A stretch of 64,000 nt of DNA from Desulfosporosinus youngiae DSM 17734. GTDB lineage: Bacteria > Bacillota > Desulfitobacteriia > Desulfitobacteriales > Desulfitobacteriaceae. The stretch is taken from the NCBI RefSeq assembly GCF_000244895.1, contig NZ_CM001441.1, positions 4,368,198-4,432,197 of the forward strand, given 5' to 3'. The first letter of the stretch is position 1. Each line of letters opens with the position of its first letter. Positions 35,303 through 43,210 of this stretch are shown here, piece after piece. The notes beneath the pieces were generated by a model, which did not search any database, had not been told where the DNA came from, and saw nothing but the letters and a program-made list of their open reading frames with translations. The position numbers and the translations under genes were made by a program.

Positions 35303-36043
35303 TTAGTAATTAGCACATAGGCTTGGGTTAAGAAACGTACAGGCGTTTTCATATTCCTTACCGTATTTCGAAAAGTTCATTTTATAGAGTTTCAGATTGG
35401 ATAACGTCCGGGATAACCAGATCGGTGCTGCACTGGATAGTTTAACTTCCATCAAATACTGTCCTTTTTCTAATAATGGGTCTCCGAAACTGGCCGTTTT
35501 CAAACACAAGTCGTGTCTTCTGGTTAAGATATCGTAATCAAAGGTTATCCGAAAATCCCTATCCTCTTTGCCGAAAAACGCCAGTCGTTTATAACTAATG
35601 TAAGTCGCCGGCTGAACATCATTGCGACTTAAAAAGTATTCAATTTCGTTGGCAACCTGTAGATTGAGCTTGTTCGTAGTCGTTGGGCATTTCCCTGATC
35701 GAATAAAATCACAGGCATCCTTTAAAGGTAAGATTGCACGCCTCTTATTGACAATTCCGCCGATTTTCTTTTTTAGTTCTAAAAACACCTCGTCGTCAAG
35801 TGAGCCCGGGATAGTATAGCTTCGCAGGCGAAGCTTTTCTTTATAGTAGGGTTTGGCAATTGAATGCCGGATTAGATTATTGTCGTGGGTATCATAATAA
35901 ATATTGTAAATGCTGTACTCCTTTCCGTTTTGACAATGAGCATCGGGAACCATGTATTCTAACAATCGAGGGATAAGCGTATCAAATTGTGCTTGTAATA
36001 GCATGAATTTGATTTCATAACGCTTGAAGGTTGTTATTGCCAT
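35303..36043 (-). CDS. VTC-domain (polyphosphate polymerase-like) protein
   Basis: The 246-residue protein has the VTC fold: FKRYEIKFMLLQAQFDTLIP, YSIYNIYYDTHDNNLIRHSI, the basic strand YKEKLRLRSY, then FLELKKKIGGIVNKRRAILP and the late YLMEVKLSSAAPIWLS. The tunnel-lining Arg/Lys/Glu residues of polyphosphate-making VTC4 are recognisable. In bacteria such proteins sit with DUF4956 and often CotH; polyphosphate synthesis is an inference. AAGGAGG precedes ATG 36043. A CTGA array lies 80 bp upstream. Confidence 0.85.
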   Translation of the reverse strand: MAITTFKRYEIKFMLLQAQFDTLIPRLLEYMVPDAHCQNGKEYSIYNIYYDTHDNNLIRHSIAKPYYKEKLRLRSYTIPGSLDDEVFLELKKKIGGIVNKRRAILPLKDACDFIRSGKCPTTTNKLNLQVANEIEYFLSRNDVQPATYISYKRLAFFGKEDRDFRITFDYDILTRRHDLCLKTASFGDPLLEKGQYLMEVKLSSAAPIWLSRTLSNLKLYKMNFSKYGKEYENACTFLNPSLCANY

Positions 36044-36124
36044 TTTGCATTCCTCCTTAGAAGCCTTTGATCGGCCTCGCTTACATTCATCCATTGTGCT
36101 CGATTTCAAGTATATGATGGTTTC

Positions 36125-36150
36125 CTGAAATTCAACTGATGGTTAACTGA
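36125..36150. promoter_or_regulatory. CTGA direct repeats at 11-bp period upstream of the VTC operon
   Basis: CTGA occurs at 36125, 36136 and 36147 on the plus strand, exactly 11 bp apart, as in OmpR/PhoB-type binding sites. The same pattern occurs upstream of the neighbouring response regulator gene. Confidence 0.55.
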
Positions 36151-36176
36151 ATGTTTGCTGAAACTTCTTGGCGGAG

Positions 36177-36550
36177 TAGCCTGCCATGCCGCTGCTGCGG
36201 CACCGGCAGAGAATGAAAATGGGGTCGCTCGGGCCGGGCAGCTTCGCCACATCCGTGCAAGATTAGTTAATTCGTGCGAAGACAGTGTCTTCGTACCGCA
36301 GCATTCCGAGGTTCGCCCACTCGCCGATGCGGGACTTCGCCAAACCTCCGGGTAGTACCTGATGTGAACCTGTGGCTCCGTCTTCCCGCACCGGCTTGTG
36401 GGCTTTTACCGCCTCTCCATGCAATGGGTTCGCTTCTGTGGCGAAGCTGCCCTGCTTGCGGGTCTGAAGATTTTTCTGTATGTCTTTAGGGTCTTTTTCA
36501 GAGTTAGCCGACCATGCCGTTGTCGCAGCACCAGCAGAGGATGAAAATGA
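36177..36550. repeat. Structured non-coding repeat, copy 1
   Basis: A roughly 370-bp element closely resembles copy 2 at 56544-56880. Near-identical 45-bp sequences (TAGCC.GCCATGCCG ... AGCAGAGGATGAAAATG) flank a core that folds: GGGCAGCTTCGCCAC (36236-36250) pairs perfectly with 36438-36452, and inside it 36315-36334 pairs with 36384-36403. No reading frame is conserved. Copy 1 has a 39-bp insertion near 36257-36295. It lies between the VTC operon and the two-component system. Confidence 0.85.
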
Positions 36551-36570
36551 TTGTCTTCCTTTTCAGGGTG

Positions 36571-36611
36571 AAAAAAATTATAGCCCATTTGAGTAAGCTC
36601 GAATGGGCTAT
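36571..36611 (-). terminator. Terminator of the two-component system operon
   Basis: On the minus strand ATAGCCCATT and AATGGGCTAT form a 10-bp stem followed by AATTTTTTT. It lies downstream of the histidine kinase stop at 36735. Confidence 0.8.
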
Positions 36612-36690
36612 TGGAAAACGCGGCTGGTGTGCCTATGAAGGCACTCTCTTCGCATGTGTTAACTTTTTTGAAGACTTCATCAGTAAGAGT

Positions 36691-36728
36691 GTCAGGGGGA
36701 CGGGGTTATGACAATAGCCCCGATCCCC
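36691..36728. repeat. REP-like palindrome GGGGACGGGG
   Basis: GGGGACGGGGTTAT and ATAGCCCCGATCCCC form a long near-perfect hairpin right behind the histidine kinase gene. The left 17 bases recur inverted at 57742-57758. Confidence 0.55.
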
Positions 36729-36734
36729 ACGACA

Positions 36735-38213
36735 CTACTTGATAGCGTTCGCTGTTGCAGGCCTTACCGGAATCCATACATAAAAGGCACTTCCTTCACC
36801 TGGGGAACTTTCTACGCGAATGAGCCCTCCGTGGAGTTCTACGATCGTTTTTGTAATTGCCAGTCCCAGTCCCGCACCGCCATATTTGCGGGTTCGGGAG
36901 GGATCGCTCCGGTAAAAGCGGTTAAACAGATGCGGCAAATGCTCTTTTCCAATGCCGGGGCCGTTATCTCTAACAACGAGTTCCAGACCTCCGTTCATAG
37001 GTTCCAGGGTAATGTTAATCTGTCCTTTGTTCGCATCGGTATGCTGAACTGCATTATGGAACAGATTCAGGATGATTTGCTTAAGTTTATCCTCATCAAA
37101 CCAACACCTTGCCGGTGCAGTAAGCCGCAAGTTCACGGTGCGGTTTCCGGCCAACAACCTTAATTGAGGCTCCATCTCCTTGATGAGAACCTCTACGTCT
37201 CCCTCTTCCGGATTAATGGTTGGAGAACGATCCAGCTTGGCAAGGAGCAAGAGGTCCTGTACCAGCTTTTTCATACGCTCGGATTCCGTAAGCATGCTCC
37301 GCAGGGATTTGTCGAGCTTGTCCGGTTGATTCATAGCTCCACGCAGCAGCACCTCCAAGAATCCATGGATCGAGGTCAAGGGAGTTCTAAGCTCGTGGGA
37401 AGCGTCCGCGACAAAGCGGCGCATTTGCTCTTTAGCCTCTTTTTCGGCCTCAAAGGATGTCTCCAGTCTTTCAAGCATTCCGTTAAAGGAGAAAGCCAAA
37501 CGGTCGATCTCGACCTGACCCTGTTCCGGGGGAAAACGTTCCTGAAGATTTCCTGCGTTAATCTTTTCTACGGTTTTGGTCATATTGGATAAAGGCTCCA
37601 AGGTTTTTCGCAGCACGGAGATCAAGGCGAACATGCCTGCAATTAAGGCCAGGAAAGCCAGGGTCATGAAAATAAGCAGTTGACGGATTAACCCATCCTT
37701 TAAAGGCTTAGTGCTTAAGCTAACCTGGATCAGTCCGGTATTGTGAAATTTGTTCCCGATGGGTTGAAGTACAACCAACTGCTCTCCCACATCAGGCTGG
37801 TTTACTACTTTGTAAGTCAATTTTTGTTTGGAACTTAGTGCCTTTTGGTAGTCTTCTTTAGTAAGTTGAGGCGTATTTCCAAGCTGGTGATCAGCAAGGT
37901 CATTAGGCAGGTCTAAGAAGTTACCCTGTGCATCGATAAAACTTATTCTGGTATCAGGCATAAAAAACACCGGGAAACGACCAGGAATATTGGACTCAAC
38001 GCTTCGCACCGCCTCTTCCCATAAATCAGGAGGAGCCGATAAAATCTGGTTTCTAATGCTGGAAGCCCGGTTACTGTAAGTTACCTCGCGCATAAAAAGG
38101 TACTGAAAAAGACCAATCACTGCCAAAAGGATTGCCATTACCAGCAAAGACCGGGATAAGAGCTGGAAAAGCAGCGAGTTTGGTACGATGTAGCTCCGGA
38201 TGAGTTTTTTCAT
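36735..38213 (-). CDS. Membrane sensor histidine kinase
   Basis: The 492-residue kinase has two membrane helices (about residues 17-38 and 180-203) around an extracytoplasmic sensor domain, a HAMP domain, the HisKA box with phospho-acceptor in RRFVADASHELRTPLTSIHG, and the ATPase N (LFHNAVQHTD), G1 (VRDNGPGIG), F and G2 (GGAGLGLAI) boxes. The ATG overlaps the response regulator stop (ATGA), so they form one operon. The signal is unknown. Confidence 0.94.
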   Translation of the reverse strand: MKKLIRSYIVPNSLLFQLLSRSLLVMAILLAVIGLFQYLFMREVTYSNRASSIRNQILSAPPDLWEEAVRSVESNIPGRFPVFFMPDTRISFIDAQGNFLDLPNDLADHQLGNTPQLTKEDYQKALSSKQKLTYKVVNQPDVGEQLVVLQPIGNKFHNTGLIQVSLSTKPLKDGLIRQLLIFMTLAFLALIAGMFALISVLRKTLEPLSNMTKTVEKINAGNLQERFPPEQGQVEIDRLAFSFNGMLERLETSFEAEKEAKEQMRRFVADASHELRTPLTSIHGFLEVLLRGAMNQPDKLDKSLRSMLTESERMKKLVQDLLLLAKLDRSPTINPEEGDVEVLIKEMEPQLRLLAGNRTVNLRLTAPARCWFDEDKLKQIILNLFHNAVQHTDANKGQINITLEPMNGGLELVVRDNGPGIGKEHLPHLFNRFYRSDPSRTRKYGGAGLGLAITKTIVELHGGLIRVESSPGEGSAFYVWIPVRPATANAIK

Positions 38214-38893
38214 GTCAGGTCAAGCCGGTATCCCGACCCTCGCAGCGTTCGGATGAGACGATGTTCTTTGTCCTTCAGTTTGTCCCGCAGGGAGCGGACA
38301 TAGACTTCTACAATGTTTTCCTCCCCGGCAAAATCGTAGCCCCAAACCTTATCTAAAATCGTTGTTTTACTCAGCACCAAACCTTGATTAAAAACCATAA
38401 ATTTAAGGAGTTCATACTCAGTAGCAGAAAGTTCCAGAACACAATCATTGTAGAGGATCTCTTTGCGCCGGTCGTTAATTTTAAAGGGTCCTTGCACAAC
38501 CTCTCCCACTAGCTCAGGAAATTGATTGCGGATTCTGGCGTAGATTCGGGCGAGTAGTTCCTCGAAGCTAAAGGGTTTTACCATATAATCGTCCGCACCC
38601 AGCTTAAGTCCTTTAACACGATCATCCACTTCCTCCTTTGCTGTGAGCATGATAATCGCTATATTCTCAGTTTTTTTGAGCATACGGCACACTTCAAATC
38701 CATCCATGCCAGGCATCATCACATCAAGAATGACAATATGAGGCTTAAATTGCTTGACCAAGCTCACCGCAGTCATCCCGTCTTGGGCCGTTTCCACTTC
38801 AAACCCCTCATTGATAAGGCCTATCTCTAAAAAGTCTAAAATATTAGGTTCGTCGTCAACCAGCAATACTTTAATTCCTGTTAGTTTTTGCAT
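38210..38893 (-). CDS. OmpR/PhoB-family response regulator
   Basis: The 227-residue protein has a receiver domain (acidic pocket VDDEP, phospho-Asp in VILDVMMPGMDG, Lys in MVKPFSFEELLARI) and a winged-helix output domain (ELSATEYELLKFMVFNQG, then VYVRSLRDKL and RTLRGSGYRL). It partners with the overlapping histidine kinase. CTGA arrays with 11-bp period upstream of this gene and the VTC operon are candidate binding sites. Confidence 0.94.
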   Translation of the reverse strand: MQKLTGIKVLLVDDEPNILDFLEIGLINEGFEVETAQDGMTAVSLVKQFKPHIVILDVMMPGMDGFEVCRMLKKTENIAIIMLTAKEEVDDRVKGLKLGADDYMVKPFSFEELLARIYARIRNQFPELVGEVVQGPFKINDRRKEILYNDCVLELSATEYELLKFMVFNQGLVLSKTTILDKVWGYDFAGEENIVEVYVRSLRDKLKDKEHRLIRTLRGSGYRLDLT

Positions 38894-39035
38894 ACATCTT
38901 CTCCTCGCCTATGCCCATACACGCAAAGCGGTTTATTACTATCTAATTATAAAGCTTAACTAAATAAAGGAAAGCTTAAACCAGGCTCTTCAGCCTCCAA
39001 TAATTTATTGTTTTAGCTAATTATGCAGGACAAAG

Positions 39036-39061
39036 CTGAATGTAGGCTGAATGACCCCTGA
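39036..39061. promoter_or_regulatory. CTGA direct repeats at 11-bp period upstream of the response regulator
   Basis: CTGA occurs at 39036, 39047 and 39058 (GCTGAATG is repeated in the first two). It lies 143-168 bp upstream of the regulator gene and about 180 bp upstream of the divergent CGGC gene, consistent with autoregulation. The rest of the 38894-39243 gap holds no gene. Confidence 0.55.
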
Positions 39062-39243
39062 ACGTTCTCTTAAAACTCAAAGCATAGGCGCTTTTGGGAT
39101 CACATCAAGTATGCAATAAAGCACGAATCAGTCTTTTAATATAATTCGCGCTCTCTGTAGAAAATTATCCAATTCCGTCCAGAAGGATTTTAGGATTAGT
39201 TATAGAATAATGTTCATAACTAAAAAAAAGGGGGATTAGACTA

Positions 39244-39597
39244 ATGGCTAATATTTTAATTGTTTCTTGTGCAAAAATACGCGATGTAAGTTGCGTAGCT
39301 TGCCTGAAGTGTTTTAAAGCAGCTGACCTTAAAGAAGGCGAGTTCAAAAAGTATGACTCCGTTAAGATCGTGGGTATTAGTGGCTGCGGTGATTGCCCAG
39401 GCTTAGTTATGCCTAAAATCAATTTGGTTATGGAAATGGCCGATTATTTGATGCAGGATATCGATGCTATTCATATTGGCTCCTGTATAGTCCGGGCCAG
39501 AAACACTGCTGCCTGTCCCATTGACCTTGACGGTATCAAGGCGAAGCTGGAAGGAAAATTCGGGAAGCCAGTGGTTATAGGAACCCATAATTACTAA
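39244..39597 (+). CDS. CGGC-domain protein
   Basis: The 117-residue protein belongs to the CGGC family, small cysteine-rich proteins of anaerobes thought to bind metal: CAKIRDVSCVACLKCFKA, then ISGCGDCPG and HIGSCIVRARNTAACPIDLD. AGGGGGAT precedes ATG. It stands alone and divergent from the two-component system. The biochemical function is not known. Confidence 0.85.
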   Translation: MANILIVSCAKIRDVSCVACLKCFKAADLKEGEFKKYDSVKIVGISGCGDCPGLVMPKINLVMEMADYLMQDIDAIHIGSCIVRARNTAACPIDLDGIKAKLEGKFGKPVVIGTHNY

Positions 39598-39650
39598 TTA
39601 ATTTCAGGGGTTAGCCGGTCTCTGCTGTACAGCAACACTTTATATTAAAA

Positions 39651-39687
39651 ACGCCGAAATCAGGCCGGGTGGTCTGATTTCGACGTT
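39651..39687 (+). terminator. Hairpin after the CGGC gene
   Basis: CGAAATCAG and CTGATTTCG form a 9-bp stem extended by ACG/CGT pairs, 54 bp after the stop codon. The 3' side lacks a long T-run. Confidence 0.55.
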
Positions 39688-39769
39688 CGTGTTCGTCATT
39701 ATAACTTATATTGTAAAAAACGAGAATATTTTCCTGGAGTCATGTCTGACAGATGGAACCCTGACACAG

Positions 39770-39801
39770 AAAAAGAGCCCGCTGGCAAAGCAGGCTCTTT
39801 T
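39770..39801 (-). terminator. Former lysA terminator, cut off by the IS
   Basis: On the minus strand AAAAGAGCC(TGCT) and (AGC)GGGCTCTTTTT make a stem with a T-run. Removing the IS and one target copy would bring it about 30 bp behind the lysA stop codon. Confidence 0.65.
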
Positions 39802-39808
39802 GTATTTA

Positions 39809-41473
39809 GGGCTTGCTAACGAGTGCTAAACGCCAGGGAAAAACCTGATTTAACAAGGGTTTTTGGGCATTTACGTCGAATCTTTAGTGCAAGGAAATAT
39901 GAATTTAGATTAAAAAAACCGTGCACTTGGAGGTTGAAAATGTACCGTAAACCGAGTCCCCAGCTAACCATAGATGATTTCATCCTGCCTTTTTCGGGGA
40001 AACTGGATCCCGAAAATCGTTGGGTTCAATTAGCTAATATAATTCCTTGGGATGAGTATGAAAAAGAATACGCCCATATGTTTCCGAGTGATCGTGGCAA
40101 TGTGGCCAAACCGGTCCGTATGGCACTCGGTACGTTAATCATCCAAGCTCGCTGCGGTTATACTGACCGTGAAACGGTTCAGCAGATTACGGAGAATCCT
40201 TATCTCCAATGGTTCATAGGCCTCAAGGAGTTTCAATTGACTCGTCCTTTGACTCCAGTCGCCCTGGTGAAATTTCGCAAGCGCTTTAAGAAAGACCGCA
40301 TGGCTAAAATCAACGAGCGCATTGCTTTAGCTGAGCGGGCGGCAAAAACATCTGAAAAGGAAGCCGAGAAGAACGATGATGATCAACAAGGACCTAATCT
40401 TCCGGATGCGGATAAGGAAGAGAAGAAAACCCCTGCTGACTCTGATTCAGAAGAATCCAAACCGAATCAAGGTATGTTGATCCTTGATGCCACCTGCACA
40501 CCGGCCGATATAAAATATCCGACAGACCTCGGACTGCTTAACGAATCCCGCGAGAAACTGGATGAGATCATTGATACGCTTCATAAAGCGAAGGGTAAAG
40601 CAACCAAACGGCCGAGAACTTACCGTGAAAAAGCGAGAAAAGCTTATCTGAGTGTGTCTAAACAGCGGAGTCCGAGAAAGAAGCAACTTAGAAAAGGCAT
40701 CAAGCAGCAATTGCAATATTGTAAAAGAAACCTTCGCCACGTTGACCAAATGCTGAAAGAAATTCCCTCAGGCTTTGAAGCCTTAAGCAACCGACAAGTC
40801 AAGTTATTGGAAACCATTCGAACCGTAATTGAGCAGCAGGAAACAATGTATAAGACAAAACAACATCAGATACCGGATCGAATCGTCAACCTCTATCAGG
40901 ATCATGTCCGACCGATTGTACGCGGCAAAGCCAGTGCCAAAGTAGAATTCGGGGCTAAGGTAGCCATAAGCATCGAGAAGGGATTCTGCCGCATCGAAAA
41001 ATTGTCTTGGGACGCGTTTAATGAAGCAGAAACATTGATAGATAGCGTAGAGCGTTACAGAGCCCGTAATGGATGCTATCCTGAGGCGGTGCTGGCCGAC
41101 AAGATATACCGTAACCGCAAAAATCTGGCGTATTGCAAAAACCACAACATCCGGCTCAGCGGTCCCAAACTAGGCAGGCCCTCAGGAGATGCCCTGAAAA
41201 AAGTAGAGAAGGCCATTGAACGGATGGATGCCAAGATGCGTAATGCTGTAGAAGGCAAGTTTGGCGAGGGTAAAAGGAAATATGGCCTTGATCGTGTTTA
41301 TGCTAAATTGAAAGAAACAGCAGAGTGCATGATTAGCATGCAATTCTTTGTCATGAACTTGGAGCATAAGCTCAGGGTTCTTTTTGTCCAAATTTTGAAG
41401 AGGTATTTTCAAATTACAGATATTGGTGTATTTGCGTAATCGAACGAATAAAAAGGATTCGGTTAGCAAGCCC
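39809..41473 (+). mobile_element. Complete IS5-like insertion sequence, 1665 bp
   Basis: Perfect 12-bp terminal inverted repeats GGGCTTGCTAAC (39809-39820) and GTTAGCAAGCCC (41462-41473) bound the element. The flanks are direct repeats TATTTA (39803-39808 and 41474-41479), a 6-bp target duplication. One intact transposase gene fills it. The intact ends and frame suggest a recent insertion. Confidence 0.93.
39940..41439 (+). CDS. IS5-like DDE transposase
   Basis: The 499-residue transposase starts at ATG 39940 (GGAGG 7 bases upstream), although the frame is open to 39823. The N-terminal DUF772 region (LGTLIIQARCGYTDRETVQQ) precedes the first Asp (LILDATCTPADIKYP), a long charged linker (about residues 150-190), the second Asp (VLADKIYRNRKNL) and the Glu region (VEGKFGEGKRKYGLDRVYAK). 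Family placement (IS5 versus IS1182) is by motif only. Confidence 0.9.
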   Translation: MYRKPSPQLTIDDFILPFSGKLDPENRWVQLANIIPWDEYEKEYAHMFPSDRGNVAKPVRMALGTLIIQARCGYTDRETVQQITENPYLQWFIGLKEFQLTRPLTPVALVKFRKRFKKDRMAKINERIALAERAAKTSEKEAEKNDDDQQGPNLPDADKEEKKTPADSDSEESKPNQGMLILDATCTPADIKYPTDLGLLNESREKLDEIIDTLHKAKGKATKRPRTYREKARKAYLSVSKQRSPRKKQLRKGIKQQLQYCKRNLRHVDQMLKEIPSGFEALSNRQVKLLETIRTVIEQQETMYKTKQHQIPDRIVNLYQDHVRPIVRGKASAKVEFGAKVAISIEKGFCRIEKLSWDAFNEAETLIDSVERYRARNGCYPEAVLADKIYRNRKNLAYCKNHNIRLSGPKLGRPSGDALKKVEKAIERMDAKMRNAVEGKFGEGKRKYGLDRVYAKLKETAECMISMQFFVMNLEHKLRVLFVQILKRYFQITDIGVFA

Positions 41474-41498
41474 TATTTAGAAGCAGACTTATTTAAAA

Positions 41499-42758
41499 TT
41501 AATCTTCCAACCCCGAGAAATCTAACGTAGCGAAGAGATCTTCAAGCGTCTCAGCCCGTCGGATCATTTCCACACTGCCGTCCGTCTTGAGGAGCAGCTC
41601 TGCCGAGCGTAATTTACCATTATAGTTAAATCCCATAGCATGGCCATGGGCCCCGGCATCATGGATGACGACAATATCTCCAATATCCATCTTAGGCAGC
41701 GCTCTATCTATGGCAAATTTATCGTTATTCTCACACAGACCTCCTGTGACATCATAAATCTGATCACACGGCCAATCCTCTTTTCCCATCACTGTAATGT
41801 GGTGATAGGCACCATAGAGAGCAGGACGCATTAAGTTGGCCATGCAGGCATCTAAACCAACATAATTTTTGTAGATTTCTTTTTTATGCAGCACCTTGGC
41901 AACCAAATAACCATAGGGACCCAAGATCATCCGTCCGCTTTCCAGAGAGATCTTTAATGGGTCCAAGCCTTTATCAACAATCAGTTGATCGTAGGCCTCC
42001 TTGATCCCCTTACCTATCATCTCAAGGCTAACCGGCTCTTGATCCGGACGATAAGGAATACCAATCCCTCCGCCGAAATTAACTAATTCAATTTTGATCC
42101 CTAGCTTATCGTAGATCTCTCCTATTAGCTTGAACATCATAGTGGCCGTCTCAATAAAATAGTTAGGATCAAGCTCATTCGAAATAATCATCGTGTGGAT
42201 TCCGAAGCGTTCGACTCCTTTTTCCCGGGCAATTTGATAGGCTTCGAAAATTTGAGATTTGGTTAAACCATATTTAGCATCAGCAGGTTTCCCGATAATC
42301 GCATTTCCGCCCTCGCGCAGATCACCAGGATTATAACGGAAAGAGATAATTTCAGGCATTCCTGCACTTTTCTCCAAAAAATCAATATGAGTAATATCAT
42401 CGAGATTAATGATTGCACCTAATTCTTTCGCCTTTTGATATTCTTCAGCAGGGGTATTATTAGAAGAAAACATAATATTTTCGTCAAGAATCCGAGCCTT
42501 TTCCGCCAGAATAAGTTCTGCGATCGAACTGCAATCCGCTCCGAATCCTTCCTCCCGCAAGATTTTAAGGATATAGGGGTTCGGTGTTGCTTTGACAGCA
42601 AAGTATTCTTTGAACTCAGGAGCCCAACTGAATGCTTCTATTAATCTACGGGCATTTTTCCGAATGGCCTGTTCATCATAAATATGAAATGGTGAACCAT
42701 ACTGATCGATCATTGTCTCTAACTGCTGCTTGCTAAAAGGTAATGTTTTTTCTGCCAC
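41499..42758 (-). CDS. lysA: Diaminopimelate decarboxylase
   Basis: The 419-residue fold-type III PLP enzyme makes lysine from meso-diaminopimelate. The PLP lysine lies in EYFAVKATPNPYILKIL, the phosphate-binding loop in VNFGGGIGIPY, the basic substrate region in LESGRMILGPYGYLV and the second-subunit cysteine in TGGLCENNDKFA. A lysine riboswitch and terminator upstream confirm the role. An IS lies 26 bp behind the stop codon. Confidence 0.93.
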   Translation of the reverse strand: MAEKTLPFSKQQLETMIDQYGSPFHIYDEQAIRKNARRLIEAFSWAPEFKEYFAVKATPNPYILKILREEGFGADCSSIAELILAEKARILDENIMFSSNNTPAEEYQKAKELGAIINLDDITHIDFLEKSAGMPEIISFRYNPGDLREGGNAIIGKPADAKYGLTKSQIFEAYQIAREKGVERFGIHTMIISNELDPNYFIETATMMFKLIGEIYDKLGIKIELVNFGGGIGIPYRPDQEPVSLEMIGKGIKEAYDQLIVDKGLDPLKISLESGRMILGPYGYLVAKVLHKKEIYKNYVGLDACMANLMRPALYGAYHHITVMGKEDWPCDQIYDVTGGLCENNDKFAIDRALPKMDIGDIVVIHDAGAHGHAMGFNYNGKLRSAELLLKTDGSVEMIRRAETLEDLFATLDFSGLED

Positions 42759-42796
42759 GAATGTTTTCCCCCTACTACAATTTAATCTCCAACTAT

Positions 42797-42832
42797 AAAA
42801 AGCAGTTTAATGAGCGCACTCTTAAACTGCTT
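42797..42832 (-). terminator. Attenuator terminator of the lysine riboswitch
   Basis: On the minus strand AAGCAGTTTAA and TTAAACTGCTT form an 11-bp stem followed by TTTTA, 39 bp ahead of lysA. It is the expected expression platform. Confidence 0.85.
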
Positions 42833-42850
42833 AAATATGCAAGCGAATTT

Positions 42851-43022
42851 TAAGTGATAGTGCTCCACCCAATGACTAGGTGACAGTTATGTACCTATTA
42901 AATACATAACCAGTAAAAGTCCTTATGCCACAGCCTTTTACTTCGGCGATTATTCCTTTCGGCACACTTCATCGCTGGATTGCTTGGTGTACTTACTCTT
43001 AATAACCGCACCTCTATCTAAT
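42851..43022 (-). ncRNA. Lysine riboswitch (L box)
   Basis: The minus strand shows the conserved lysine aptamer pieces in order: AGATAGAGGTGCG, ATTAAGAGTA, GTGTGCCGAAAGGAATAATC, CGCCGAAG, GGCTGTGGCATAAGGAC, and the closing GGTGGAGCACTATC, which pairs with the first. It precedes a terminator and lysA, so lysine should stop transcription of lysA. Confidence 0.93.
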
Positions 43023-43152
43023 TTATCATTGGTTTATTATGCAATAAAGGCTTGATAAAAGTCAAGTAACTCGTTTAGAGATGGGTTAATAAAAATAAGC
43101 GGCAATCTTGTAGCATCTCTCTCGCAAAGTAAGGGTAAACCTGTCTGGAAGT

Positions 43153-43190
43153 AAAAAAGGCTTCGAATAGCACAATGCATCCGAAGCCTT
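43153..43190 (-). terminator. Terminator of the fibronectin/cell-wall-binding gene
   Basis: On the minus strand AAGGCTTCG and CGAAGCCTT enclose a 16-base loop and are followed by TTTTT. It is 20-58 bp after the stop codon. Confidence 0.85.
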
Positions 43191-43210
43191 CATTTAAAAA
43201 CCTAATAATC

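Noticed and set aside
36406-36588. Short frames through the structured repeat (also 56391-56940)
   Set aside because: The frames are not kept between the two copies, while paired arms are.
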